This document shows positions 36,345-49,269 of a stretch of 64,000 nt of DNA, one piece after another. The stretch lies in contig CM076264.1 of assembly GCA_038380795.1 (NCBI GenBank), forward strand, positions 5,520,001-5,584,000, given 5' to 3'. How positions within the stretch are numbered: the first letter of the stretch is position 1; every line of letters begins with the position of its first letter. The notes beneath the pieces are model-generated. The model saw nothing but the letters and a program-made list of their open reading frames with translations, had not been told where the DNA came from and made no database searches. The stretch comes from Pyrocephalus nanus (lineage: Eukaryota; Chordata; Aves; Passeriformes; Tyrannidae). The position numbers were made by a program, and so were the translations under genes.

Positions 36345-39300
36345 TGCACGTTCTGAAGCCACTGCTTAAGTAAAGGTCAAGCAAGCCACAGGTTTTATTC
36401 AGCTAATGTGAAGTTTAAGGTGGGAGAGCTCTGATCTATTGTTATCAGGGTTTGGTCAGTATTGTATAAGGATATTAGACCAAAATGTAGAATATAACAT
36501 CAATATTTGCTTCTAAAGCACATGGTTTGAAAATACCTGCAGGTATATAGACATACATTAGGCAAAGTCAATAAATTTCAACTCCACAAAGGAAAAAAAA
36601 CAAACAAACCTGAGATATTATTTAGGAATTTTTTTAAAAATTGTACTTTGGTGTCTGTTTCTTCGATTAAAGGTTGAAGAGGCTATCTTCCATCATGTTC
36701 TCTGTCACCTAAATAGTGTTAATAATTTCACTCTTAAGTAAAGGAGTGATTTGTGTTTTTGTGAATGTTTTGTCACAGATGTAACTGAAGCTTGACATCC
36801 TAATGTCCTTTACAGGTGGCATGCCAAAATTGATGAATAATGTTCTCTGAATTTTACAGATGATAATCTGTCTACCAGAGACAGATTTCATCAAGAAAAT
36901 GAAAGGGTAATTAGAATGAAGGACAGCCTTGCAGAAAGGGGAGACATTTGTTATTAAGAGCCCTATAAAAATATTTCCTTCTGTAAACACAGCTGCTGTA
37001 TGAACTGTTATTTTAAAATATATTGTGAGTGTCGCATAAACGTTTAATTGACAGCTGAGATATTACAAAATGTAATTTGTGTATATGGGTCAGGAAAAGA
37101 AAGTGATAATTCAATGACGAGAGTTTTTGACACAGTAGTCACAAAGTCAAACTTTATCTATGATTTACGCAGATTTAGATAATATTTGCCTTTTCTTATG
37201 GCACTTAAGTCATCCAAGAGGTGCCTCCTCCCAGTAACACTGGTTTCAGCTCCATCAAGAGGCTTTTTAAGCCCTTCTGGTAGGTGTCTGTGGAGGGGAG
37301 CAGAGCCCTGTATTTCCCTGCCTTTTCACAGCCAGGGCTGGCACAGCAGCCTTCAGTTGGCCGTGTGTAGATGGCAGCATTTACCTACTGTGCTTTCCTC
37401 TTCAAAGACCTCAGGTGATGGGGATGATTAGTTCTCTGTGCTGCAAAAAAAATTGCCTCTCTGAAAAAGGAATTTGGATATTTGGGCTATAAATGGGACG
37501 TGCTGGGTGTCACTGGGTCCTGATGAGAAGTACTGCCTTTGGACCCTGCCTCTGGGCCATCAAGCTGGCAGAGGTGGCTTGCCTTTCCCAGAAACAGCAT
37601 TCCTGTTTGTTTGGGTCTTATCTGAGTCTGAACTGTTTTTCACAGTGAAAAATCTGTATGAGTGCTCTCCAAAATGGTTTTACCTATTTGAGATTTGACT
37701 TTTTTATTAAAAGGGTTTTTTCCTCATTAGTCAAGTTTAACTTGAATAAAAAATGTGAGGAATACATAAATTCTTTGATATCTCTCTGTAGGAATTTTCT
37801 CATTTATTTAAAAGCTTTTTAAGTAATTTGTGTAGAAGGAGTAGATCCCACCCCCAAAAAAACTTCTCTTGCCATGAAGTCCAGCTTTTGAACAAGTAAG
37901 ATACAGTTCTTGGGAAGTAAACACCACATGGCACAGAATTTGAAGGGGTGAAGAGCACCACGAGGCACTGGGTGCACTTTGTTTTGCAGCACTGGGAGAA
38001 GTTAGGAGAATATTCAAATTGTGTTGCTATTTGCTTTTGACCTAGTTTATCCCCCCCACTCTGTAATGTGCTTATAATATGTTAAACTGCTGTTAATATT
38101 CCTCCCATCCCCTTGCAGTCCATTGCAGGCAGCTGACAAGCAGCAGCTCGTGTGCTTCAGAGTAAATTACTAGCTGGGATGTGTGTGATGCTGTGAGAAT
38201 GCTCTGAACTCCTGATCTCATGGAAAACTTACAGGAAATTAACAGATCTCTTTCCTTCTCCCAGTATCCCATAATCATAAGCCATCTGAATGCTGCACAG
38301 GTCCACTTGATCCCTGTGTGTTCAAAAATAATTATGTACCTCGCCACTGTAAACCTAGTTTGGTTAGCTTGTGGAGTTACCTTTATTACTTTCACCTTGT
38401 GGAGCAACAGAGTATTTAATTAAACTCCAAACTTTTGCTATAATGTACGCACCTGGGAGAACACCTTTTAGCTTTCAGATTCCAAACCAAGTGTAATAAT
38501 TGGCATGTTTGCCTGAGAAGGAAAAATCGAATCCGTTTATTTCCTATCTTACTCATTCTGCGGTGTTTTTTTTTTTTAAGCTGAAAGGAGGATTGCAAGA
38601 ACAGGAGCTACTGCAAGCTCTATAGTCTTTTGATAAATACAATAATGCTTTATTCTATAACTGTGGTTGTTGACCTTTTACTCTAGTAGGATGTAGGCTC
38701 AGCCTTAGCCTGGGACAACACTTAGGTCAAATGATGAGGAAATGTTCGGTGTGTGCTTGTGAGGATCACAATTAAGTATTCTACCTTCTTCTGTGAACTC
38801 AGATGAAGAATACTCAGTACAGACTGCCTCTGCCCCGAGGAGTTTGCAGTACAAATAAAATCATCAGAGCAGAGTGCACTGGGGAAAGCAGAAAGGAAAT
38901 ACCTAAGATTGAAAAAAAAAAAGAAAATTCTTCAACTTATTGTTGACTCATATTTCTGGCTATTATATTAAATATAAAATGAGATGAGAACAAAAACAAT
39001 ACCTGGAAACCCCATGGTGTCCAAGAGTAGGAGAAATTTTGTTGTACAGAGTTTTAGTATTATAAGATTTTTATAAGAGTCCATGACTTTGCAAGTTCTG
39101 TTGCCATAAGGATTGGCAGTGAAGCATAGTGAAGCAATAAAAGGGCAAGGCTTGGAGCCAAATACTTCTGTTTGTAATTGTGGTGGTGATGTGCAGAGCA
39201 GCAGGAAGAGCAAATCAAATGCAGATGGCTTTTGTATGAAGTCCTGAGTTTTATTGGTGATAGTGCTCAAGGTGGTGTTGATACTCTGCTATCCCTGAAT

Positions 39301-42300
39301 AAAAGCTTGCGTTGTGCAGCATTTGAAAGGGATGCAGACCAGTGTTCTGCATGCCATGGATGGTGCTGTGCTGCAGTCTGAAGCTTCGTTTTGGTTACCC
39401 TCTCTGTTTTCTCACCGAAGTCTCTACCAAGTTGGTCTTACCAAGTGCTGGTAGTCCCTGTTCAGCTAAATTGTTTCCTGAACTCTTATGGTGTCGCTGG
39501 AGAGGGGACTGGGAGGAACCTGCTCTTGTTCCAACACTGGGGCAGGACCTTATGTGCCTTCGTTGTTCCTGGCAGTGACTTCTCTGACTTCTTCCTAGAC
39601 TCTCCTCCATTCCAGCACCACAGCATTTCCTCCTGGCGCTGACCTAAGTTGTTTTTATTGCTGTTTAAGTCTGGTTTTTAGACATTCTCTTTATCTTAAG
39701 GTTTTAAGGTTATTTCCATACACTTTCTCCCAGTCTTCTTTTTCTAAATTGAGTCTTATCTCTTTCAATATCATTCAGTTTGTGGGTCATGTTTAATGAC
39801 TATGGTCATCATTGTTCCTATTTTCTGACTGTTTTCCCTTGGATCCACGCAGTTTCTGCATTGCAGTTTGATCCGAGGTCTGTAGCTAAGGTGAGCCTCT
39901 GAATAGCAGAACAGAAGGCTTATTTCCCATGCCATATGCATGGCACTCCTGGTGTATGCCCAAGCATGCAGCTTGCCTTTCCTACATCTGGGGCACATTA
40001 CTGGCTTGTGTTCAGATGGAGGACCCGCCTCTAATAGAAAGATGTGACATCTGTGGCTTTTCCCCTGTGGCAACTTTTTGTTGCTCCCTTGCTGCAGGAA
40101 ATTGGGTCTGTTTTACACAGTTGGCTGGTTTTTATCTCCTTGTTGTCTTCTAGGTGCCAGTGAACCTTTTCCTTGGTTTTCTAGGTGGTTCTCCTTTTGC
40201 ACTCCTCTAGAAAAAGGTCTACATAAAATCTCTTGCTAATGACTTTGGAATGAACAGGTAATCTTTCCTTCATACCTCCCTCGCTTCCCCTTCAGGAGTA
40301 ATCCATCCTGATATGGAAACAATGCTGGGACATAACTGCTCTCCAGAAGGGACATATTAAACAGCTTATACCTCCCCTGTCAGAAGCGTGTGTTGAAAGG
40401 TTGCTTGTAAAACATCACAATACGTCGAGTTCGTGTAGCTGTGGTGCTGCATCGCCCACAGCATTGCCTGCTGGCTCAGGGAGGATGTTGGAGCATGCAC
40501 AGGAGGGCAATAAAAACTATGAGGAGAGTGTAGGTGGAGGATGAGGCCAATGAAGGAAGCCTGTGGGAGCTAGTTAATTTTTCAATGGTTAGAAGGCAGA
40601 CACTTTTTAATCTGCCTACTGACATACAGAGAGACACAGGTATTAATGACAGGGGAATCAAAGTAGTAAAATTAAGAAAAGGAACAGGCAGGGTCTGGGG
40701 AAACTGTACCTTCTGTGATACCACCACTGCCCCTACTTCAGGAGGGGATGAACTGTGGGTGATGTTGGGAATGATAATTCAGGTGATCTGTGCTTCTCCT
40801 TTCTCTCAGGAAGCATCAACCCTATCCCACATTGCAGTGTGCAAGTAGGTGGAGACTCTGCCAAGGAAAGTAGTATTAGACTCTCCCTAAATAAATCAGA
40901 TTTAATTAATACTGTTACATTAATACATCCATAGTCAACCCATTTGTAACTACAGCTTTGTGCAGCTACAAGCAATGTGTTTTTTTCAGCATTTTTGGGG
41001 ATGTATTACAAGTAGAAGTTACACCCCCAAATGTGCGTGTTGCTTCTGCTTCTTTAGGACAAGAAAACACATGTAGTACAAATTGCACATCCAGAAGAAT
41101 ATTTGGACCTCCTCCACTTGGTTCTCATGTATTTGGCAGAGCTGGGACTGAAACTGAGATAAAAGCCCTTTTTTTGCCAGGCATGGAATAATCTCAGTGA
41201 GCACCGGGAGAGGGAACAGCCATTCCCTCAGGATGCAGCTCCACACAGTGCTGGCAGCAGGGAATAAACAGGCTTTCTCTATTAAATACTGAAATATTTT
41301 TTTTCCTTCTGTTTGAAAGCATCTTTCTGAGGCTTTTTGTAGGTTTTGAGGATATTCAGTAGCTTTCAGCTTTGAGGTATGTCCCATTTCAAACTCCCAC
41401 TGAAATTACTCAGTTATCTATCACTCCTACTGAGATCACTCTGGAGCTGGTCAAGGTTTGCTCTGAACTAAGTCTTATTTTGGTACCTTTAGAAACCTTC
41501 TTCCTAAAACATCAGGAACAGTTAATGGTGACAGCTCCCTTTGTTTTAAAATGTGGTGCTTTTTCTTGTCCTGACCATAAACTTTTTGTTTTGAGGAGAA
41601 TTTTTACTAAAATTAATTTAACATAACATTTTAATTAAATTCCTTATTTGTAAAACACCATAGATATCCAATGAATACTTTCAATGAAGCTTTCTAGTGG
41701 AAATTTTTCCTTTCGTAATGCATTCCTGGAAAGCAGCTTTTCATTTTCACACAAGCCTTTTTGTATTTGAAAACGTAAAGCCCTGCACACACCTTTTTTA
41801 AACTGAACTTTGTCCAGTGAATCATTAGCTTAGTTCCATCAGTGGGTTCATGCCCACTACGTGAACTTAATATATTGTTTTGGTGGGTTTTTTTGGATTG
41901 AAGAAGTTGTGAGATGATCTCTGCTCACGATTTTAAGGTTATTGTTGGCAGTGCAGAGCATCTGTGTGCAAACAGATGCGAAGGCTTAAGAGCAGATGCT
42001 GTAATTACACATGTATTCATTAATTCTTGTTTTTAAATTTACTTCTTTTCTTTTTTTCTTTGCTTTTAGACTGTACCCTGTAAGTGCAGGTGTATTTTTC
42101 AACAGTGTCTGCTGAGAGGATGACTCATGCTAAAGCACAGCCCTGTATCCATTGGCATTTAAGGCTATATCTGGTAGTAAATGCAAGAACAACCTGATTT
42201 TTTTCCTCTTGTGCATCAGCTCTGTATAAGTTATATAGGTTACTGGAGCATTTGGCACTTGGCAAGCATTACCTGGCCCTATGCCAAATGAGACACACAA

Positions 42301-43974
42301 CTTTTGTTGCTGTGGTACGTAAGTTGTACAAATAAGCTGCTCTTTAGGCCTAAAGGAAAAAAAACACGTCAATTGAAACTTATTCACCTTTCCTTTGTCA
42401 CATTTTAGAGAAACAAGATGGTATCATAGCCATTGTACAGAGTTACACAATTGGAATGGGCATGTGGTAAGAGTAAAATAAATCTTCTCAGTTGGCATTA
42501 TTTTGTTGCGTGGTTGCTGTTTTCTGTTTTGTAGCAGATGACTCACATAGTGGACCGCTCTCTGGCATAGTTACTGAAGTCAATAGGATTTACAGCAGCT
42601 GGATTTTTGGATGTAATTTAATTATGATTTCAATACCAGGAAATAAGCTCAAGTTTAGGAGAAAAAAAAAATTATAGTGCTGTTCTGTTTCTGTGTAGTC
42701 TGATGCTATTATTTGTTAAACTGATTAGCAAGTTTGTGGTGTTAATGGATTCACTCTTAATGAGATGCATACATGAATGTACCCAAAAATCAGAGGAGCT
42801 GAGCTGTCCTTTTACATAAATCAGAAAATTCAATCAGCTACTATGCTATAAGTAAGCTTAGTTAGACACTACCAGTGAGGTCTACGACTGTATAGTATAA
42901 AAATCAGTGCCAAATTTGATGTGCTTTTTGTGATGATTTTTATTAGTTCAGCAATGTATTTGTAATGTTGTGGCTGTGTATTAAATTAAGGAGCTACAAA
43001 TACTGGAAATCATGTTTTGAAGCACACTTTCCTAAACCTGCAAAATACAGTTATTAAAACAACAACAAAATATACTAAGCCCAAGAACTAAAAGTTTAAA
43101 GTTCACTGAGCTCGTGCTGAAATACAGTGAATAAATATGATTTTGAAGCTACTTTCATATTTTAAATGATCTTTCATGCAAAGAAAATTATAATAATGTA
43201 CTTTGTAAGCTGATTTCTAATGCTGTTCTGATGTCTGGGGTGTTTTGCCAGTGGCTGCTAGAAACGTAGGAAAAGACCTTTGTCTAACAAAAATGGAAGA
43301 AAGATGTCTTACTAAGTGTCAAACTACTTTAGGTCTTTAGCAGTTTGATTTGGAGTCCTATTTGCATTTCTACTGTTTATTAGGTTCATCAACCTGAAAA
43401 ATAAGAAATGGATTGAGGCAGCAGGTAGGAATTTACCATAGGTGCCAACAGGTGCTCATATCTCCTGGCTGTAGGAATGTCTAGGATGCCTGAAGACCCC
43501 AAAACACTGCCCAAAGGGATGTCAGAGCTTTAGGGCTCCTCCAGCAAGTTCAGTGGTCACTTCTGCTTGGTTTTGTCCTGGCTTGCTGTGCCAGGAGCCT
43601 GGGCTTGCAGAGTCGTGTTGGGAAGCTTATTCTGCTTTGTAAGGTTTTTCTTGCTAAGATTCTTTCATCTTTTGCTTGTTTTCCTTTAAGGACTAAGATG
43701 GGAAAAGCTACAGAGCCAACACGGGGTATAATTATCAAAGGCCTCAATTGTGGCTTCGAGGATACTCGACATGAGAGGTATCGCTGTCTGAAGGCGGCAG
43801 ATCACAGGGGACATGAAAGGGGTTTGCTCTGCCTGGTTCCCACCAGCTCAGGGTCAGACCCAGCTTGCAGCGAGGGCTCCGTGGGCAGAATAGGTTTGGA
43901 GGGAAGAGGCAGCTGTGTGGCTCAGCCACCGTCATAAGGAGGAGGCCATTTGGATCTGCTCTCCCACCCAAGTG

Positions 43975-44060
43975 TAACGAGGAGATCAAGCCCAGAGAAA
44001 TGAAAGGATTTCCTCTGCTTCTGTTGGCCCTTGCATCAGGGTGGCAGAGCTGGATCTGAA
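43975..44060 (-). mobile_element. Candidate ancient MIR-like SINE relic, antisense
   Basis: The + strand shows GAGGAGATCAAGCCCAGAGA, a 45-bp diverged spacer, then GGGTGGCAGAGCTGGATCTG. This follows the reverse complement of the MIR core (GAGGAAACTGAGGCCCAGAGA...AGTGGCAGAGCTGGGATTTGAA) in order and roughly in spacing. This match is better than the one at 16021, but it is still by eye only. It helps explain the local GC and CpG rise without invoking a gene. Confidence 0.5.
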
Positions 44061-44128
44061 ATGCAATATCTGCTGCCATGACCTGGGCAGAAGAGCTTTT
44101 TGCAAACTTTGTCTGCTGTGATCTGAAG

Positions 44129-44355
44129 TGATTGCACAAAATGGCTTGGATTGGAAGGGACCTTAAAGCTCATCTGGTTGCAACCCCCCCATCCCACCCA
44201 CCCGGCGTGGGCAGGCACACCTTCCACTACACCAGATTGCTCAAAGCCCCATCCAACCTGGCCTTGGACACTTCAGGGATGGCAGATCCAAGTTTCTCTG
44301 TGCAACCTGTGCCAGGGCCTCACCACCCTCTCAGTAAAGAATTTCTTTTCTGTAG
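44129..44355 (-). mobile_element. CR1 3'-end fragment
   Basis: AATGGCTTGGATTGGAAGGG, ACCTTAAAGCTCATCTGG, GCTCAAAGCCCCATCCAACC and CCAGGGCCTCACCACCCTC mark a CR1 tail in antisense. The octamer end is degraded. The copy lies just downstream of a candidate ancient SINE at 43975-44060. Confidence 0.92.
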
Positions 44356-47300
44356 CATTTATTAATATAAGGCAGACTGTAGGTTCTGGCAGTCTAGACA
44401 GGAGAACCATAATGTTTCTTCTGGCCTTTCTCATTAATTTTGACAGATTTGAGGGTTTTGCATTTCTACACAAAGAGGTTTCAATTAACCCTTTTAACTT
44501 GCCTGTATTGTAGGCTCATTTTAATTCACTCAGCAGTGTTTGCCAAGTACATTAGTCTGCTATATGTGCAAAGAATGATATTAACCTTGCTGGAGTCTCT
44601 CAGGATTTTGGGGTAACTGAAAACAGAATGCCAATCCAGTCAGCAATTAGCATTGTTGCAAATATTTCCCCTTCATTTCTTTTTACTGTTGTTATTTTAA
44701 CCTTACTGTAATCATAACCTGTAACTTTCTCCCCGAAGCATATTGCACATACTTACAGCATGTTGCATACCATCTCACATCAAAGAATTGCCATGGCCTG
44801 GTTGGGTAGCATCTGTGACTTACTAGGCTTCAAGAAGTAAGAAAGCTATTGGGTGTTGTTTGGTGATGCCTGTGTGAGAAATACATTTTAAAAATTCACA
44901 GTGGTTATCAGGAAGATGTTTTCAATATACCAGTAAGCTGTAATTCATCATTTTGAACAGTAACTTCTTTTGAGGCAAAACACAACACGTCAGCAAATGG
45001 CACACAGCAGGGAGTGTGGCATTGATTCATAAAGGAAAGGTAAATAACATCCTCTGCTTTTCTGTACTATAGTTTGGTCACAGAAATCTCTGAAGGACTG
45101 ACTTCACTATACATGTGCTTTTCAGGGCTTTGGGGGGCTGAGAGTAAGACAGAGGTTTCTTGCAAGAGGTTTCCTTCCTCCCTTTGTCATTAGTGACCAA
45201 ATAGCTTCTGGATAATGTCACATTCTCACTAAAAAGAAGGAATGATGAGGGTTTAGGCTGGCAGCCAGATCTGCCATAAAGTGCCCTGTACCAATCATAT
45301 CACCGTATATCTCTGTCCCTTATTCTTTTCTCCTGGAAGATAAATGCTGTAATATTTTACCATTACAAAGATGCCTTTAACCATGTTTGAGAAAGTCTGC
45401 TGGAAGCTTTTAGAAGGCAACTGTCAAAAAATGCAGAAATTGCTGTTAAAAGTTTCTCACAAATAATGCTTTTCTAACAATGTGTTTCTAGATAGGTGTG
45501 GATATTTTCAGTTATAGAATGTTTTTAAACAGAACATCTGCATCTCTACTCCCTGTGCTATTACTTGTAAGAGAAACAAATGCCTGTAAAGCACACCATG
45601 ATGTCTTTGAGGCATCATGCTGTCCCAGTTGCCCTATCACCAACTGTTCATTGTGAAATTATGTTGGTAATTATGTTGTTGTCACCATTAACACGATGAG
45701 CTAGCAGAGGCTTTTGAGTTGTTGCCATTTTTTTAATTATTCAGAAGTCTGTGCCTGCCTTGTTTTCCTTCTTTCCACTGCTTGATGGCTTTTTCAGAAA
45801 GCTTTTAGGATTATTACACTTGAACATAGAAAAAAAATATTTTTTTTTTACAGAATACTTTTTTTACAGAAAAGTTTTGCTCTGGCATTCTTCTGTGTTA
45901 TGCTAAGGAAATAGAATAAGCTGTGTCGCACCCTATGGAAGGATCAAACCAGGCTGAGATTTTGCAATCCTAGGTGTGGACAGGGGGAAAATGGTACTAA
46001 AAATGGGGGGGAAAAAACCCTCAACATTGTTTTCTAGATCTCTCCATGAAGCCCAGGTTTGTTGCTGTAATTTTTTTTTAGTAAGAGTCAATATATGACT
46101 TTCTTTGGTTTACTGTATTAAATTTTGCCTATGCTCTGTTTCTGTTTTCCTGCCCTTTAATATAATATAATCATTTGACTGTAAGCCATTCAAATTTTGT
46201 CCTCAAAATGCTTTTTTTCCCCTTCAATTGTCTTTAAAACTATTGAAATGCTTCAATTGTGAGCATACAATGAATGATCATCCCCTAATCGGTTCCACAT
46301 GGGTGGTGGTCCAGTTTGTACACCCAGTACACAGAACTTCTTGATTCAGTTAAAACCAGCAAGACTGATATTGTTGCAACCTAAGAGAGCCTTAGAAAAA
46401 CTGTACGTTTTTTAAAAATCTCATGCCACAACATAAACAGCCTATTGAAGACACAAAACAAAGGAAGTAAAACAAGGGAAAACCACAAAGAAATCAAGCT
46501 TAGTTTCAGTCTTCCAAAGACAGAATTACATCTTTTAGTTGTGTATTTAAGGGTGCTTGAACTCTGTGAAGAATTTCTGAATCTCTTATGGTTACACTTG
46601 AGCTTTCATTCTGATTTTTTTTTTTTCCCTGTCTTCCTCAGAAGGGAACTGGTGATTCTCAGCTTGGCTAAAATTCTTCCCATACATTTTTAGATATCCA
46701 GAGACTTCTAGTAATGACCAGTGGTGGTGAACTTTCAAAGGATCAAAGATTTGGCACAATTAGGATAATAGCTGAAAAACCCAAGTGCTATAATAGAAGG
46801 GATAGCTGAGCAGCTTTAGTGGGGACATCAGACAGGGACCAGAGCAAGCAAAGGTTCTTGGGTTTCTCTTATGCCTGAAATACCATGAGAACTGTTCTCT
46901 TGTGGTATGTCTCCTTCCTGCCACACTAAAATTAAGATATACAGAAATGCCAGTATATTTCTTTATTCTTTTTTTTTTTCTTCTTTTTTCCCTTTAAAGT
47001 TTACTAAGAGTATCAAAACTCAAAGTTCATTTTTACTTGATTGAAGGGAGGCTTTGGTTTGGTCAGTCTCTGTCTGGAGCAGACCTAGTAGCCTCCTAGC
47101 AGCTGTGTTTGTATTATAATTGTCAACTGCTGGTGATGTTTCTGACTCAGTAATCAGGGCTTGCTCAGGACTATCCACAATAAAACCACATTCATATAAT
47201 GTCCTTTGGGAGCTGGTGGCTGTGAAGTGTGCCCAGGTCAGTCATGGAGTGTCCCGTAGCAGCCAGGGCTGCAGGGCAAACTGTATCACCAGGCATTTAA

Positions 47301-49238
47301 CCTATGTCCTTTCCTCCCAGGTAGCCTAGCAGTACTACACTAAGGCTAGAAGGACTGAAAAGCATTTTAGTCAAACATTTGAGGAAGGAATTAACCACAG
47401 AAACTGTTCAATAAGTTTACTGTGCTCGTGTGTTGTATGTACATATCTCTACAGTCTCTATTCCCTTAAGGTGTCCTCTTTAAACATATTGAAATCAAAG
47501 AGAGATTGGCTGTGGTGTGAAGTCATGGGTACTGGGGGAGAGAGATGTAATATGTCAGTATAGGATTTGGACTATTAAAAGTTCTCATTATTGGCTGGAG
47601 GGGCCAGAGGGCGTAACTTCATAGTTTGATGTAGGTTCTACATCTAGGGAAGATGTAGCGGATATTTAGGAACCAATAAAAGTTAAATCTCTGAATTTAT
47701 GCTCAAATAAAACACTTCATATTCTTTATTAAGGAGGATGACTGTAAGAATCCCACATAAGCACACTGTTCCAGTTATTCCAACAATTTCAGTGAATGCC
47801 TGGGGTTTTTCACTTGGTTTTTCTTCAGTGCACGAGGTTCATGTATATATTTACAGATATGATGAAATTATAAGTTTGAAATATACATTTTAATTAGTCT
47901 TTAATGCTTGATTTCCTAAATTTTCTGTGTCAAATCCAAAGTCCAACAGCTGAGTAAGAAAATCCAAAAGGTAAGCGAGGAAAACTAAAATTATTGGCTG
48001 ACAAGAATTTTACAAACTGAGCTTCAACCTCCTTTCACATTTCCAGGCAAAAAAAAGTGTGTTATGCAGCTACTCAGAATATTTCTGAAGATCAAACCTT
48101 GTAGTTATATATAAATTTGAATCTTCACATTTGGTGACAATCCAATATGGTTTTCTTTATTCAGCTTCAAGAAGGGCTTTACAGCAAAACCTCATCACTA
48201 GAAGCAGCAATTTTTTCAATAAGAGATAATACAGACCAGTTGAAACTTGTTGGGCAGAAAAGCTAGGTTTTGGAGGCATATAGGACTTTCTTTTTTGTCA
48301 TACACAGTGCAGCAGTCTACTGTTATCCAGAAGGACTGGACCTTTACTGTAGTAAAGGTTGCATAGGCATGAGTGACCAAAAAGATAAGTGGGGTAAGAT
48401 CTGCGTGAAGATAAAGCTGTCTAAATAAAAATTCTGATATATGGGAGAAAAGTGGATAAAGGAGGGCAGGTGTGCCCACTAAGTTGAAGTTCATGACCCT
48501 GCCACCACAGCCTTGATTGTCAGCTGGCTCTGCTGAGGGCACCCACATAAAAAGGTCCATCTGTGGCCACATAAAAAAGCCTTTCTGGCCTCAAGTAGCC
48601 TGTGGCCACAGGGAAAGGACCCTCCCCGATGCTGCAGGAGCAGATGTAAAGCTGCTGAATAAGCCTGCAGCCTGCAAATGAGGAATATGGTGAGGAGAGC
48701 ATTTCCCTGAAATTTGTAGGAGAATGAAGAAATACTTAGAATTTTTAGTCCCCACAGTTCCCTGCTTAGCAGCCTCTTTTAGAAAAACCTTTAGGCATTT
48801 CTGTAAAACGTCTCTGTTCTTCTAAATGTGAAACTGAAAAGTAACACTTAAGCCTTATGTGTTTTATTGGCTGAAATCTGTTTAGATTCATATAGGGTTT
48901 CTTCTCAGAAAGGTGCCACTTGTAAAACCCTCATAACACTGCAGAACATCAGTTGGTATTTAGTCCTATATCTTTAATTCCTTTCCACTCAGAGAAGAAA
49001 AATCTGTGCTTTCTGAATTGTCTGTAGCAAAGCTTTTACTACCATGGCTCTGGGTAAAGAGCCTTTCTTTTGCTGTTTGGGCGTCCTTCAGCAATGGAGT
49101 AGATTTATCCTATTGTCTTGATAACTGTGTGTGTCTTAAATGTCACACCTATATGTTTAATTAGGTGATTTTTTTTTTAATTTAAAGGTGTGACATTCTC
49201 AAACTTGAACTGCTAATACTTGCATTTTCTGACTTTAT

Positions 49239-49269
<31 letters not shown>

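Larger units (their letters stand above)
27651..44128. other. Intronic block, 27.7-44.1 kb
   Basis: Apart from the CR1 fragment at 34801 and the MIR-like relic at 43975, no repeat body was recognised. A CpG-bearing non-repeat segment lies near 32.26-32.44 kb. Open frames on both strands at 30.2, 39.4-40.1 and 43.6-44.1 kb overlap each other and carry no family motif. Confidence 0.6.

Noticed and set aside
39771..40073. Minus-strand frame with CPRC and CRNC, suggestive of a zinc-binding protein
   Set aside because: The cysteine pairs do not have the spacing of a known zinc ribbon or finger, and the rest of the frame has no family likeness.
41131..41165. TTGGCAGAGCTGGGACTGAA resembling the end of an antisense MIR
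   Set aside because: The match is short, and the upstream bases do not continue the MIR order as they do at 43975.
43744..44139. Overlapping frames of 110 and 131 codons on opposite strands
   Set aside because: They overlap a candidate SINE relic and approach a CR1 copy. The openness comes from local GC content. No domain was recognised.
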